A stretch of DNA of 64,000 nt from assembly GCA_041906145.1 (NCBI GenBank), contig JAYRJU010000003.1, positions 496,001 through 560,000 on the forward strand. The letters are read 5' to 3'. Numbering within the stretch: the first letter of the stretch is position 1; each line of letters starts with the position of its first letter. The notes under the pieces were generated by a model. That model had not been told where the DNA came from. It worked only from the letters and a program-made list of their open reading frames with translations, and searched no databases. The stretch comes from SHVO01 sp041906145. GTDB lineage: Bacteria > Pseudomonadota > Alphaproteobacteria > Rhodospirillales > Rhodospirillaceae. Of this stretch, positions 35,273-44,305 are shown in pieces. Both the position numbers and the translations under genes were made by a program.

Positions 35273-35572
35273 ATGTATGCGGAGATCGCGGCTCTGTGTG
35301 AGAGCCATGCGCATTTGCCCCGCGATCCGCGCATGGCACAATCCGTGCGCCATCACCCGGACCAACCGCATTGGCTCGAACTCGCCGAGGAGCGCATGGC
35401 GCATCTCGAGCGCCGCATCGCGCTCACATCTCAACTCGTCTTCGGCTCGCTCTGCGGCGTCCTTCTCGGCGCGCTCATCGGTTTTGAAATGGGCGATGCG
35501 AGCATGGGCTTCGCCGTCGGCGGTCTCCTCGGTACGGGCATGGGGCGCCTCTGGCATGAAAAGACGCGCTAA
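35273..35572 (+). CDS. Small membrane protein, hypothetical
   Basis: The 99-residue protein has a charged N-terminal half (ELAEERMAHLERRIALT) and a Gly-rich hydrophobic hairpin at about 54-92 (VFGSLCGVLLGALIGFEMG, then GFAVGGLLGTGMGRLW). It may be a two-span membrane protein. There is no strong ribosome binding site and no known family is recognised. Confidence 0.5.
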   Translation: MYAEIAALCESHAHLPRDPRMAQSVRHHPDQPHWLELAEERMAHLERRIALTSQLVFGSLCGVLLGALIGFEMGDASMGFAVGGLLGTGMGRLWHEKTR

Positions 35573-35579
35573 TGCAAAG

Positions 35580-35735
35580 CCCCCGGTGTCGTCCTTGTCC
35601 CGACTTGTCACGCCGAAGCTGCCCAGCAGCGAAGGCGGAAGGGACGAGGACCCAGGGGTTTCTGTTTTCTGGTTTATACAAACCCAAAACCCCTGGATTC
35701 TCGCCGCCCATCGGCCGCAAGAATGACCAGGAAAA
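35580..35735. repeat. Dispersed repeat copy before dnaE
   Basis: The segment includes CACGCCGAAGCTGC, AGCAGCGAAGGCGGAAGG and ACCCAGGGGTTTCTGTTTTC, all nearly identical to parts of 39560-39645. It is non-coding. Confidence 0.7.
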
Positions 35736-35749
35736 AACAAGCGTTTCCC

Positions 35750-35758
35750 TGTGGATAA
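35750..35758 (-). promoter_or_regulatory. Perfect DnaA box upstream of dnaE
   Basis: TTATCCACA on the minus strand, 49 bases before the dnaE ATG. It has the same flanks (TTTCC before the box) as the box at 27449-27457. Confidence 0.4.
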
Positions 35759-35807
35759 TCGGTGCTCAGTGGATGACGCCTGCGCCTCCGCCCACTATGT
35801 TTGCACC

Positions 35808-38800
35808 ATGACCCACGCCCCCTTCGTTCACTTGCGCGTCCACTCGGCCTATTCCATGTCGGAAGGGGCCATCAAGGTGGGCAAACTCGTGGGCCTGTGC
35901 GTCGCCAATGAGATGCCCGCCGTCGCGCTCACCGACACGCGCAACCTCTTCGGCGCGCTGGAATTCTCCATCGAGTGCACCAAGAACGGCGTGCAACCCA
36001 TCATCGGCTGCCAGCTCTCCGTGCGCCGCGAGGACACGGCGACGCCGGGCCATGGCCAAAGCGCGCGCCTGCCGGAGCCCGACGTGCTTGTCGTGCTGGT
36101 GCAGAACGAGAAGGGCTACGCCAATCTCCTGAAGCTCACCAGCAAGGCCTTCCTCGAAACCGAAAGCGGCGAAACGCCCCAGATCTCCTGGGCCGACGTC
36201 GAGAAACACAGCGAAGGCCTCATCGCGCTCACCGGCGGTCCTGCGGGCGTCATGGGCCGCCATCTGCTCGACGGCCAGCGGGCGAAAGCGGAAGACACGC
36301 TCCTGAAGATGAAAGCCATCTTCCCGGACCGCCTCTACATCGAACTCATGCGCCACGGCATTAAAGCCGAAGAGCGCATCGAACCCGGTCTCATCGATCT
36401 CGGCTACGCGCATGGCGTGCCGTTCGTCGCCACCAACGACTGCTACTTCGCCGACGAGGGCATGTACCAGGCCCACGACGCGCTCATCTGCATGGCCGAG
36501 AAATCCTTCGTCTCGGTCCACAACCGCCGCCGCCTCACGCCGCACCACCGTTTCAAAACCGCCGCGGAGATGGTGAATCTGTTCGCCGATATTCCAGAAG
36601 CGACCCAGAACACCCTCATCATCGCCCAGCGCTGCGCCTTCAAGGTCGAGGAACGCAAACCCATCCTGCCGCGCTCGCCCAAAACCGGCGACCGCACGGA
36701 AGAAGAAGCGCTGCGCCAGCTCGCGCGCGATGGTCTCGAAAAGCGCCTCGCCAATCAGGTGCTCACGCCCGACATGACGCCGGAGAAGCGCGCCGAGGTG
36801 ACCAAGACCTACAAAGACAGGTTGGAGTTCGAGCTGGATACCATCGTGAAGATGGGGTTCCCGGGCTACTTCATGATCGTCGCGGACTTCATCCAGTGGG
36901 CCAAGGATAAAGACATTCCCGTGGGGCCCGGCCGCGGTTCGGGCGCCGGCTCCGTCGTGGCGTGGTCCCTGACAATCACCGACCTCGATCCGCTTCGCTT
37001 CAATCTCCTGTTCGAACGCTTCCTCAACCCGGAACGCGTCTCGATGCCCGACTTCGATATCGACTTCTGCCAGGACCGGCGCGACGAGGTCATCCGCTAC
37101 GTCCAGAAGGAATACGGCCGCGACCGCGTCGCGCAGATCATCACCTTCGGTAAATTACAGGCAAGAGCCGTCTTACGCGGCGTCGGCCGCGTGCTCGAGA
37201 TGCCGCTCGGGTTCGTGGATAAAATCTGCAAAATGGTTCCGGCGAACCCGGCCAATCCGGTGTCGCTGAAACAGGCGCTGGAATCCGAGGAAGAACTCAA
37301 GAACCTGCGCGACACCGACGATACGGTGAAACACCTCATCGATATCTCGCTCAAGCTCGAAGGCCTCTACGCCCACGCATCCACCCACGCGGCAGGTCTC
37401 GTCATCGGCGACCGTCCGCTGGACGAGCTGGTGCCGCTCTACCGCGATCCCGCCTCCGACATGCCCGTCACCCAGTTCAACATGAAGTGGGTGGAACCGG
37501 CGGGCCTCGTGAAGTTCGACTTCCTCGGCCTCAAGACTCTCACCGTGATCGAAACCGCGGTGAAACTTTTACGGAAGCGCGACATCAACTTGGATATCTC
37601 CAAGATCCCGCTGGACGACAAGGCCACCTACACCATGCTCACCCGCGCCGATGCCGCCGGGGTGTTCCAGTTGGAAAGCACGGGCATGCGCGATGTCTTG
37701 CGCAAGCTGAAGCCCGACGTGTTCGAGGATCTCATCGCCATCGTGGCGCTCTATCGCCCGGGTCCGATGGACAACATCGACAGCTTCGTGAACCGCAAAC
37801 ACGGCCGCGAGCCCATCGAGTATATGCACCCCGCCATGGAAGCGATCCTCAAAGAAACGTACGGGATCATTGTCTACCAGGAGCAGGTGATGCAGGCCGC
37901 CCAGGTGCTGGCCGGCTACAGCCTCGGCGGCGCCGATCTTTTGCGCCGCGCCATGGGGAAGAAGATCCAGGCGGAGATGGACAAGCAGCGCGCCACCTTC
38001 ATCGAAGGCGCAGGCAAGTTCCGCGACATCCCGCCCGACCGCGCCTCCGCCATCTTCGACACCATTGATAAGTTCGCAGGGTATGGCTTCAACAAGTCGC
38101 ACGCGGCCGCCTACGCCTTGGTGGCCTATCAAACCGCATACCTGAAAGCCAACTACCCGGCCGAGTTCCTGGCCGCGTCGATGACCCTCGATATGCACAA
38201 CACCGATAAGCTCGCCGACTTCAAGACCGAGCTGAAGCGCCTGCACATCGAGATCCTGCCGCCGGACGTGAACCGCTCAGACGTCACCTTCAGCGTCGAG
38301 AATGGCGCCATTCGATATGCATTGGCCGCGCTCAAGAACGTCGGGGCAGGGGCCATGCAGGCCCTGGTCGATGAACGGCGCAAGAACGGGCCCTTCAAGT
38401 CGCTCTCGGATTTCGCCAACCGTCTCGACACCTCGGTCATCAATAAGCGTCTCCTGGAGAACCTCGTCAACTCCGGTGCGCTCGATGAGTTGCACCCGAA
38501 CCGGGGGCAATTGTTCGCCGGCATCGAGATCGTGCTGCGCCATGCCCAGCACAGCGCCGGCGCGCGCAATTCAAATCAGGTCAGCCTGTTCGGCGGCGAC
38601 GACAGCCACAGCAAGATCACCCTTCCCAAGGTCAACGAGTGGCGCAAGTTCGAGAAGATCGCCCATGAGCATGACGCCTTCGGCTTCTATCTGAAGGACC
38701 ATCCGCTCGACACCTATTCGGGCACGCTGGAATCCCTGAAGGTCATCAAGGCCCGCGATCTCGAGACCCTCACGCCCGAACAATGCGCCAAACCCATCCG

Positions 38801-39269
38801 CATGGCCGGCACCGTCCAGGAAAAACGCGAACGCATCGGCAAGCGCGGCAACAAATACGCCTTCGTCAAATTCCAGGATTCCACCGGCTCCTTCGAAGCG
38901 ATGATGTTCTCCGAAGTCCTCGCCGCCAGCCGCGAGTTATTGGACGGCGAGTCCGCCGTGCTCCTGACCCTCGACGCCCAGTTGGAGAACGGCAAGGTCC
39001 GCCTGCTCACCACGCGCGTCGACGACCTCGAAAAAGCCGCCGCCGCCCGCGTGCGCAACCTCGAACTCCACGTCACCAACGACCTGCCGATCCACGAACT
39101 CTCCGGCCTCCTCAGCGCCGACGGCCGCGGCAACGGCAAGATCGTCGTCGTCACAAGACAAAACGGCCACTTCGTCCACCTCGCTTTGCCCGAGCGCTAC
39201 GCCATCCAACCCAAGACCCTGACGGGCTTGCGCGAAATGCACGGCGTGGCGGAAATCCGCGAGTTCTGA
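35808..39269 (+). CDS. dnaE: DNA polymerase III subunit alpha
   Basis: The 1153-residue protein has an N-terminal PHP domain (HLRVHSAYSMSEG), a C-family polymerase core with the acidic triad D415, D417 and D419 (PDFDIDF), and GPGRGSGAGSVV in the palm. It continues with a helix-hairpin-helix region and a C-terminal OB domain (MAGTVQEKRERIG). It is the replicative polymerase. I start at ATG 35808; an in-frame GTG at 35751 would fall within the DnaA box and adds residues unlike the family. The length is normal. Confidence 0.96.
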   Translation: MTHAPFVHLRVHSAYSMSEGAIKVGKLVGLCVANEMPAVALTDTRNLFGALEFSIECTKNGVQPIIGCQLSVRREDTATPGHGQSARLPEPDVLVVLVQNEKGYANLLKLTSKAFLETESGETPQISWADVEKHSEGLIALTGGPAGVMGRHLLDGQRAKAEDTLLKMKAIFPDRLYIELMRHGIKAEERIEPGLIDLGYAHGVPFVATNDCYFADEGMYQAHDALICMAEKSFVSVHNRRRLTPHHRFKTAAEMVNLFADIPEATQNTLIIAQRCAFKVEERKPILPRSPKTGDRTEEEALRQLARDGLEKRLANQVLTPDMTPEKRAEVTKTYKDRLEFELDTIVKMGFPGYFMIVADFIQWAKDKDIPVGPGRGSGAGSVVAWSLTITDLDPLRFNLLFERFLNPERVSMPDFDIDFCQDRRDEVIRYVQKEYGRDRVAQIITFGKLQARAVLRGVGRVLEMPLGFVDKICKMVPANPANPVSLKQALESEEELKNLRDTDDTVKHLIDISLKLEGLYAHASTHAAGLVIGDRPLDELVPLYRDPASDMPVTQFNMKWVEPAGLVKFDFLGLKTLTVIETAVKLLRKRDINLDISKIPLDDKATYTMLTRADAAGVFQLESTGMRDVLRKLKPDVFEDLIAIVALYRPGPMDNIDSFVNRKHGREPIEYMHPAMEAILKETYGIIVYQEQVMQAAQVLAGYSLGGADLLRRAMGKKIQAEMDKQRATFIEGAGKFRDIPPDRASAIFDTIDKFAGYGFNKSHAAAYALVAYQTAYLKANYPAEFLAASMTLDMHNTDKLADFKTELKRLHIEILPPDVNRSDVTFSVENGAIRYALAALKNVGAGAMQALVDERRKNGPFKSLSDFANRLDTSVINKRLLENLVNSGALDELHPNRGQLFAGIEIVLRHAQHSAGARNSNQVSLFGGDDSHSKITLPKVNEWRKFEKIAHEHDAFGFYLKDHPLDTYSGTLESLKVIKARDLETLTPEQCAKPIRMAGTVQEKRERIGKRGNKYAFVKFQDSTGSFEAMMFSEVLAASRELLDGESAVLLTLDAQLENGKVRLLTTRVDDLEKAAAARVRNLELHVTNDLPIHELSGLLSADGRGNGKIVVVTRQNGHFVHLALPERYAIQPKTLTGLREMHGVAEIREF

Positions 39270-39368
39270 TGCAAATGAACGGACTTCCGCTCATTGAAGA
39301 AATGATCGGAAGTGCATGGTGTCTTTCTCGGTGTTCCGCGCGCCCGCCGGCGTCGTCCCTTTTTCTGT

Positions 39369-39905
39369 TTTCTCGTCATCCTGGGCGAATGCCCAGGATC
39401 CAGGGCTTCAACACTGGTACGCTGCCACAGGCACTTCACTTTCCGCATTCATCCAACCAAGCAACCCTGGATCCTGGCCCTGCGGTCCAGGATGACCAAA
39501 AACCAGATACCCCTGGATGCTCGCCCCTTCGGGGCAAGCATGACGCTGGTGGTATCAATTTCCTTGTCATCCTTGGCCCGACCTGTCACGCCGAAGCTGC
39601 GCAGCAGCGTAGGCGGAAGGGCCGAGGACCCAGGGGTTTCTCGTTTTCTGACTCACTCTTTTCTCGTCATCCTGGGCGAACGCCCGGGATCCAGAGCTAC
39701 GACACTGGTGCGCTGCCAGAAGCACAGTGGTCGCTGCATCCCTCCAGCTCCCCAACCCTGGATCCTGGAGCTACGCTCCAGGATGACCAAAAACCAAATA
39801 CCCCTGGATCCTCGCGGCCGTTGGCCGCAAGGATGACGCCGGAGCCTCTAACTCCCCTTGTCATGCTTGCCGCGCAGCGGCGAGGATCCAGGGGTTTCTG
39901 TTTTC
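39369..39905. repeat. Repeat-filled gap with a 291-bp tandem duplication
   Basis: Two similar copies start at 39372 and 39663 with CTCGTCATCCTGGGCGAA, then GATCCAG, ACACTGGT and GCTGCCA at matching places. A second repeat type (39560-39645) between them matches 35580-35735. A third short copy follows at 39858. Many internal palindromes around CCCAGGATCC are present. Open frames across this gap are judged to be chance. Confidence 0.8.
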
Positions 39906-39918
39906 ACTCCTCCTCCGC

Positions 39919-41253
39919 ATGACCCCGCAAACCACCCTCATCGCCCTCGCGCAGCTGCTCGCCACGTCGCTCTGGTTTTCCGCCAACGTCGCGGGCGGCA
40001 CGGCGCAATATCTCGGCGCCATGACCATGGCGGTGCAGGGCGGGTTCATCACCGGCACGCTTCTCTTCTCCTTCGGCGGTCTCGCGGACCGGTTCCGGCC
40101 CTCGCGTGTGTTCGCGCTGTCGGCCGTCCTCGGCGCGCTGTTCAATCTCGCCTTCGCTTATTCAACGGACTCCATGGCCGTGCAGCTTGTGTTGCGTGTG
40201 CTGGTCGGCGTCTCGCTCGCGGGCGTCTATCCCATCGGCATGAAGATGGCCGTCGCCTGGGCGCCCGGCAAAGCGGGCCAAACCTTGGGCCTGCTGGTCG
40301 GCATGCTTACGCTGGGCACCGCGCTGCCCATGGGCGTGCGCGCGCTCGGCAGTCACGCCGCCTGGCAAACACCGATGCTCGTGTCCTCGGTGCTCGCGCT
40401 CGCCGCCGCCGCGATGATCTTCAAGCTCGGCGATCCCGCGACCATGGCGAAAGGCGCGCCCGCCCACGCCGGCAGTTTCTTTCTCGCCTTCAAGCTCCCG
40501 AAGTTCCGCGCCACCGCCTTCGCCTACTTCGGCCACATGTGGGAGCTCTACGCCTTCTGGACCATCGTCCCGCTGCTCGTCGCCTCGGCGATCCTGAATA
40601 CGCCCTTCGACGATCCGCAAATTGGCTGGGCGATCTCCTTCGCCATAATCGGTGTCGGCTGCATCGGCTGCATCTGGGGTGGCGGCGTCACCCGGCGTCT
40701 CGGCTCGGAGCGTGTCGCGGGCGCGTCGCTCGCCATCTCCGGCGCGATGTGTCTGCTCTATCCGCTCCTCCATTCCGCGCCGCTTGCGGTGCGCATCCTC
40801 GCGCTGCTGATCTGGGGCGGCGCGGTCATCTCGGACAGCCCGCAGTTCTCCGCGCTCGCGGCCCGTCACTGTCCGCCCGCGCTCGTTGGAAGTTCTTTGG
40901 CGCTGCAAACCAGCATCGGTTTCGCCGTGACCATCGTCTCGATCCTCATCGCAACGAAAGCGCATGCCGCGCTCGGCGATAAGGTGGCCTGGATCTTGCT
41001 GCCGGGTCCCGTGCTCGGGCTCATTGCGCTACGTAAGATGTGGTTCACACCGTTCGAGGAGATATTGCCGCCGCTCGCGCCGACGCAGGCCGCGCGCGAT
41101 GAAGCCAAGAAGGGCCGCGCCGATTGGTATCGCCGCCGCGCCGAGGAAACCTTCGAACGCGCGGCGCGCACCCCCGACGCGGAAACGCGCGCGGGACTTA
41201 TAAGAGTGGCGGAAGATTGGAAGCGGCTCGCGGAAGCCGCTCAGAACGAGTGA
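39919..41253 (+). CDS. MFS transporter with a small-helix-family C-terminal tail
   Basis: The 444-residue protein has about 12 transmembrane helices, from ALAQLLATSLWFSANV onward, with the loop-2/3 motif GGLADRFRPSR typical of the major facilitator superfamily. After the last helix (about residue 375) a cytoplasmic tail contains WYRRRAEETFERAARTP, then AGLIRVAEDWKRLAEAA, the same pattern as the small helical proteins at 27.7-29.7 kb. The substrate is unknown. It follows a repeat-filled gap, so its promoter is unclear. Confidence 0.85.
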   Translation: MTPQTTLIALAQLLATSLWFSANVAGGTAQYLGAMTMAVQGGFITGTLLFSFGGLADRFRPSRVFALSAVLGALFNLAFAYSTDSMAVQLVLRVLVGVSLAGVYPIGMKMAVAWAPGKAGQTLGLLVGMLTLGTALPMGVRALGSHAAWQTPMLVSSVLALAAAAMIFKLGDPATMAKGAPAHAGSFFLAFKLPKFRATAFAYFGHMWELYAFWTIVPLLVASAILNTPFDDPQIGWAISFAIIGVGCIGCIWGGGVTRRLGSERVAGASLAISGAMCLLYPLLHSAPLAVRILALLIWGGAVISDSPQFSALAARHCPPALVGSSLALQTSIGFAVTIVSILIATKAHAALGDKVAWILLPGPVLGLIALRKMWFTPFEEILPPLAPTQAARDEAKKGRADWYRRRAEETFERAARTPDAETRAGLIRVAEDWKRLAEAAQNE

Positions 41254-41271
41254 GGGTGAACCGCCCCCCGC

Positions 41272-41445
41272 TTAACCAACTAATGCGCCGAAGGAACTTG
41301 GCGCCTTGTCGTCACGCCCAGCCAGCGACAGCCACTGCTCGGCCATTTCCAGAAAAATCGCCTTGTCGGTCTCATGCGGCGCCCGGCGCGCCTCGGCGAG
41401 GCACTCCACGGCACGGAGGCGGTAACTCTCAAGCGTCTGGGGCAT
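41272..41445 (-). CDS. Small helical protein (same family, member 6)
   Basis: The 57-residue protein reads YRLRAVECLAEARRAP, then AIFLEMAEQWLSLAG, the family pattern. I chose ATG 41445, which has AAGGA upstream; ATG 41463 and ATG 41475 are in-frame alternatives. It converges on the MFS gene with 18 bases between the stops. The MFS tail carries the same pattern. Confidence 0.6.
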   Translation of the reverse strand: MPQTLESYRLRAVECLAEARRAPHETDKAIFLEMAEQWLSLAGRDDKAPSSFGALVG

Positions 41446-41588
41446 CGCACTGTCCTTGGGCATCACGGACAGCATCTAAGAGCGCGGCGCGTGTAACAGG
41501 TAGTTGGGGTTTGCCCGTATCCGCGAATTCGGCGGCTTGGCGGGAAGAAACTCCCCCGCAATCGCTCCGTCGGGAAAGAACGTTTTAT

Positions 41589-42032
41589 TTAGCCGGCGAA
41601 GACGCGGCGGCGGCCGACCCCAAAGGTCAGGCGCAGGCGGCGGGCGATGGCCGCGCGCGAACGGCGCCAGCGGGCGTAGTGCGCCACATCGCGGCGGATC
41701 GATCCGATCACCAGGGCCACCATCGACATATCGTCCAGATAGCCGATGCCGGGGATGAAGTCGGGCATCAGGTCAAAAGGGTTCAGCACGTACAGGAGCG
41801 CGAAGGCGCCGGCGAGGGCGGTTGAGCGCGGGATGTTCCGGTAGGTCCCGTTGGCATAGTCCTTCAGCATGGCCAGAAGCAGGCTCACGTCATTGCCCAT
41901 CTCGGCCAAGGGACCGTTGATCAGTTTGCGTAGGCCCTTGGACCGGCGCACGACCCGTACGATGTCGGCGCCCTTCATGTTGCGAAGGCCGGTGCGGAGC
42001 AGGCGGGTGAGGGTGGCTTGATCGATCTGCAT
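41589..42032 (-). CDS. YkvA family (DUF1232) membrane protein
   Basis: The 147-residue protein carries the DUF1232 signature ALLYVLNPFDLMPDFIPGIG, then YLDDMSMVALVI, at about 75-110 within a hydrophobic region, preceded by LLLAMLKDYANGTY. Its function is unknown. An EcfG-like promoter lies 33 bases upstream on the minus strand, which suggests stress induction. It is divergent from rpsB. Confidence 0.8.
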   Translation of the reverse strand: MQIDQATLTRLLRTGLRNMKGADIVRVVRRSKGLRKLINGPLAEMGNDVSLLLAMLKDYANGTYRNIPRSTALAGAFALLYVLNPFDLMPDFIPGIGYLDDMSMVALVIGSIRRDVAHYARWRRSRAAIARRLRLTFGVGRRRVFAG

Positions 42033-42065
42033 GGCGAAACCCTAGACGGTCCGAGGTCCCATTTA

Positions 42066-42090
42066 AATGGAGCCGCGCGGCAAAAGTTTC
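42066..42090 (-). promoter_or_regulatory. EcfG-like promoter of the YkvA gene
   Basis: On the minus strand, GAAAC-N16-CATT with a T-run after the -35, the same variant as before small RNA A. Confidence 0.4.
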
Positions 42091-42157
42091 AACCTATTGA
42101 GAATATTGATGGAAAGGCGCGGCGCGGGGCCTCCCGGCGGCTTTCCGCTAGACATTA

Positions 42158-42175
42158 TATAGGCAAACGCCTATA
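42158..42175 (+). promoter_or_regulatory. Palindrome in the rpsB leader
   Basis: TATAGGC-AAAC-GCCTATA is a perfect 7-bp inverted repeat about 121 bases before rpsB. It could be an operator or a leader hairpin. S2 leaders are often autoregulatory, but no known leader motif is recognised here. Confidence 0.35.
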
Positions 42176-42296
42176 CCCCCGCCCATTCCACACCTGGGTG
42201 CGGGCGTTTTGGTGTTCAAAACGTCCATTCCGGTGTCTCCCCTGGCGGGGAGATTCCACCACCTGGGGAGGCAAAACCGGAAAAAAAGAGGATCAC

Positions 42297-43151
42297 ATGG
42301 CAGCATTGCCTGATTTTTCCATGCGTCAGCTCATCGAAGCCGGCGCCCACTTCGGCCACAACACCCGCCGCTGGAACCCCAAGATGAAGCCATTCCTGTT
42401 CGGAGTGCGCGACGGGGTCCACATCATCGATCTGCAGCAGTCGGTTCCGATGCTGCAGCGCGCGATGCAGGCCATTCACGACGTCACCGCCGCCGGCGGC
42501 CGCGTACTCTTCGTGGGCACCAAGCGCCAGGCGCAGGAACTCGTGAAGGAATACGCCGAGCGTTGCGGCCAGTACTTCGTCAACCACCGTTGGCTGGGCG
42601 GCACGCTCACCAACTGGAAGACCGTCTCGCACTCGATCAAGCGCCTGAAGGACCTCGAAGCCCGTCTCGGCGATGAAGCCCAGCTCCAGGGCCTCACCAA
42701 GAAGGAACAGCTGGAACTCTCGCGCGAGCAAGAGAAGCTGAACCGCTCTCTCGGCGGCATCAAGGATATGGGCGGCCTGCCGGACATCCTGTTCGTGATC
42801 GACACGAACAAGGAATCCATCGCCGTCAATGAAGCGCGCGTGCTGGGCATCCCGGTCGTCGCGATCCTGGACAGCAACTCCGATCCCGCGCACATCACGT
42901 ACCCGGTCCCGGGCAACGACGACGCCATCCGCGCGATCAAGCTGTACTGCGAACTCGTGGCCAACACCGTGCTCACGGGCATCAAGGACGAAATGAAGAC
43001 CGCCGGCGTCGATATCGGCGCCCAGGAAAACGCTCCGGCCGAGACCCTGCCGGAAGGCGAAGAAGGCGGCCCGGTCGTCGTGAAGAAGCCGCGCTCGCGT
43101 GCGCGCGGCGGCAAGAAGGAAGAAGGCGCCTCGGCTCCGGCCGAAGCCTAG
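42297..43151 (+). CDS. rpsB: 30S ribosomal protein S2
   Basis: The 284-residue protein has the S2 signatures AGAHFGHNTRRWNPKMKPFL, QYFVNHRWLGGTLTNWKT and DSNSDPAHITYPVPGNDDA. ATG 42297 is preceded by AGAGGATCAC; the in-frame sequence upstream lacks homology. The C-terminal acidic/basic extension (residues 240-284) is longer than in E. coli, as is usual in alphaproteobacteria. It forms an operon with tsf. Confidence 0.97.
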   Translation: MAALPDFSMRQLIEAGAHFGHNTRRWNPKMKPFLFGVRDGVHIIDLQQSVPMLQRAMQAIHDVTAAGGRVLFVGTKRQAQELVKEYAERCGQYFVNHRWLGGTLTNWKTVSHSIKRLKDLEARLGDEAQLQGLTKKEQLELSREQEKLNRSLGGIKDMGGLPDILFVIDTNKESIAVNEARVLGIPVVAILDSNSDPAHITYPVPGNDDAIRAIKLYCELVANTVLTGIKDEMKTAGVDIGAQENAPAETLPEGEEGGPVVVKKPRSRARGGKKEEGASAPAEA

Positions 43152-43166
43152 TCTTCATATTTCTTC

Positions 43167-43207
43167 CCGCGGAACGAAAAGCGGTTTTCCGTATTTTCGT
43201 TCCGCGG
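43167..43207 (+). other. Perfect 14-bp hairpin between rpsB and tsf
   Basis: CCGCGGAACGAAAA and TTTTCGTTCCGCGG enclose a 13-base loop. No T-tract follows on the plus strand. It may attenuate or stabilise the rpsB message relative to tsf. Confidence 0.6.
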
Positions 43208-43256
43208 ATACTACCTCGCGGCCTGTTGCCGCTCCCCAGATATTCCCGAGGATTCC

Positions 43257-44183
43257 ATGGCTGCTATTACCGCCCAACTCGTAAAAGACCTGCGCGAAAA
43301 GACCGGCGCGGGCATGATGGATTGCAAGAACGCGCTCAACGAAACGAACGGCGATATGGAAGCCGCGATCGATTGGCTGCGCAAGAAGGGCCTCTCGCAG
43401 GCCGCCAAGAAGTCGAGCCGCGTCGCCGCTGAAGGCCTCGTCGGTGTCGCCACCGCCGGTAACGCCGGCGCCGTGATCGAAATCAACGCCGAAACCGACT
43501 TCGTCGCGCGCAACGTCCTGTTCCAGGACTTCGTCGACAGCGCCGCGAAGATCGCACTCGAAGTGAAGGGTGACCTCGAAGCCCTGAAGGGTAAGCCGCA
43601 CCCGGGCGAAAGCCGCACGGTGTCCGAGCAGCTCACGCACCTCATCGCCACCATCGGCGAGAACATGGCGATCCGCCGCGCGGCCGCCATCGCCGTCTCG
43701 GACGGCGTCGTGTCGTCCTACATCCACACCGCGATCCGTCCGGGCCTCGGCAAGATCGGCGTGCTCGTCGCGCTTGAATCGACCGGCGACAAGGCCAAGC
43801 TCGCCGAACTCGGCAAGCAGATCGCCATGCACGTCGCCGCCGCGAAGCCGGACGCCCTCGATATCGCGTCCGTCGATCCGGCCGTGCTCGAGCGCGAGAA
43901 GGCCATCTACCGCGATCAGGCCACGCAGTCGGGCAAGCCCGCCGATATCGTCGAGAAGATGCTCGTCGGCCGGGTGCGCAAGTACTACGAAGAAGTCGTC
44001 CTGCTCGAGCAGCCCTACATCATGGATGACAAGATGAAGGTCTCGGCCGTGGTCGAGAAGCTCGCCAAGGAACTCGGCACCCCGGTGAAGCTCGCCGGCT
44101 TCCTCCGCTTCGGTCTGGGTGAAGGCATCCAGAAGAACGAAACCGACTTCGCGGCCGAAGTCGCGGCGATGTCGTCGAAGTAA
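43257..44183 (+). CDS. tsf: Elongation factor Ts
   Basis: The 308-residue protein has the EF-Ts N-terminal UBA-like part VKDLREKTGAGMMDCKNAL and the core EINAETDFVARN. It exchanges GDP for GTP on EF-Tu. GAGG precedes the ATG. It is the last gene before a terminator. Confidence 0.97.
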   Translation: MAAITAQLVKDLREKTGAGMMDCKNALNETNGDMEAAIDWLRKKGLSQAAKKSSRVAAEGLVGVATAGNAGAVIEINAETDFVARNVLFQDFVDSAAKIALEVKGDLEALKGKPHPGESRTVSEQLTHLIATIGENMAIRRAAAIAVSDGVVSSYIHTAIRPGLGKIGVLVALESTGDKAKLAELGKQIAMHVAAAKPDALDIASVDPAVLEREKAIYRDQATQSGKPADIVEKMLVGRVRKYYEEVVLLEQPYIMDDKMKVSAVVEKLAKELGTPVKLAGFLRFGLGEGIQKNETDFAAEVAAMSSK

Positions 44184-44258
44184 CCTAAGCTTTCTTCCCC
44201 GTTCCCGGGTGCTGGGTTTGGTATATGATGCCACCCCAGCGCTCGGACCGGACTTCAA

Positions 44259-44282
44259 GGGACGGCAAAACCGTCCCTTTTT
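44259..44282 (+). terminator. Rho-independent terminator after tsf
   Basis: GGGACGG and CCGTCCC form a 7-bp stem with a 5-base loop, followed by a T5 run. It separates rpsB-tsf from pyrH onward. Confidence 0.85.
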
Positions 44283-44305
44283 CATAAGTTGAGGAAGGTG
44301 AGGCA

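Noticed and set aside
38783..39922. Plus-strand frame overlapping the end of dnaE and the repeat gap
   Set aside because: Its first third is dnaE in another frame and the rest translates palindromic repeats (PGRTPGIQ-type text). It is not a gene.
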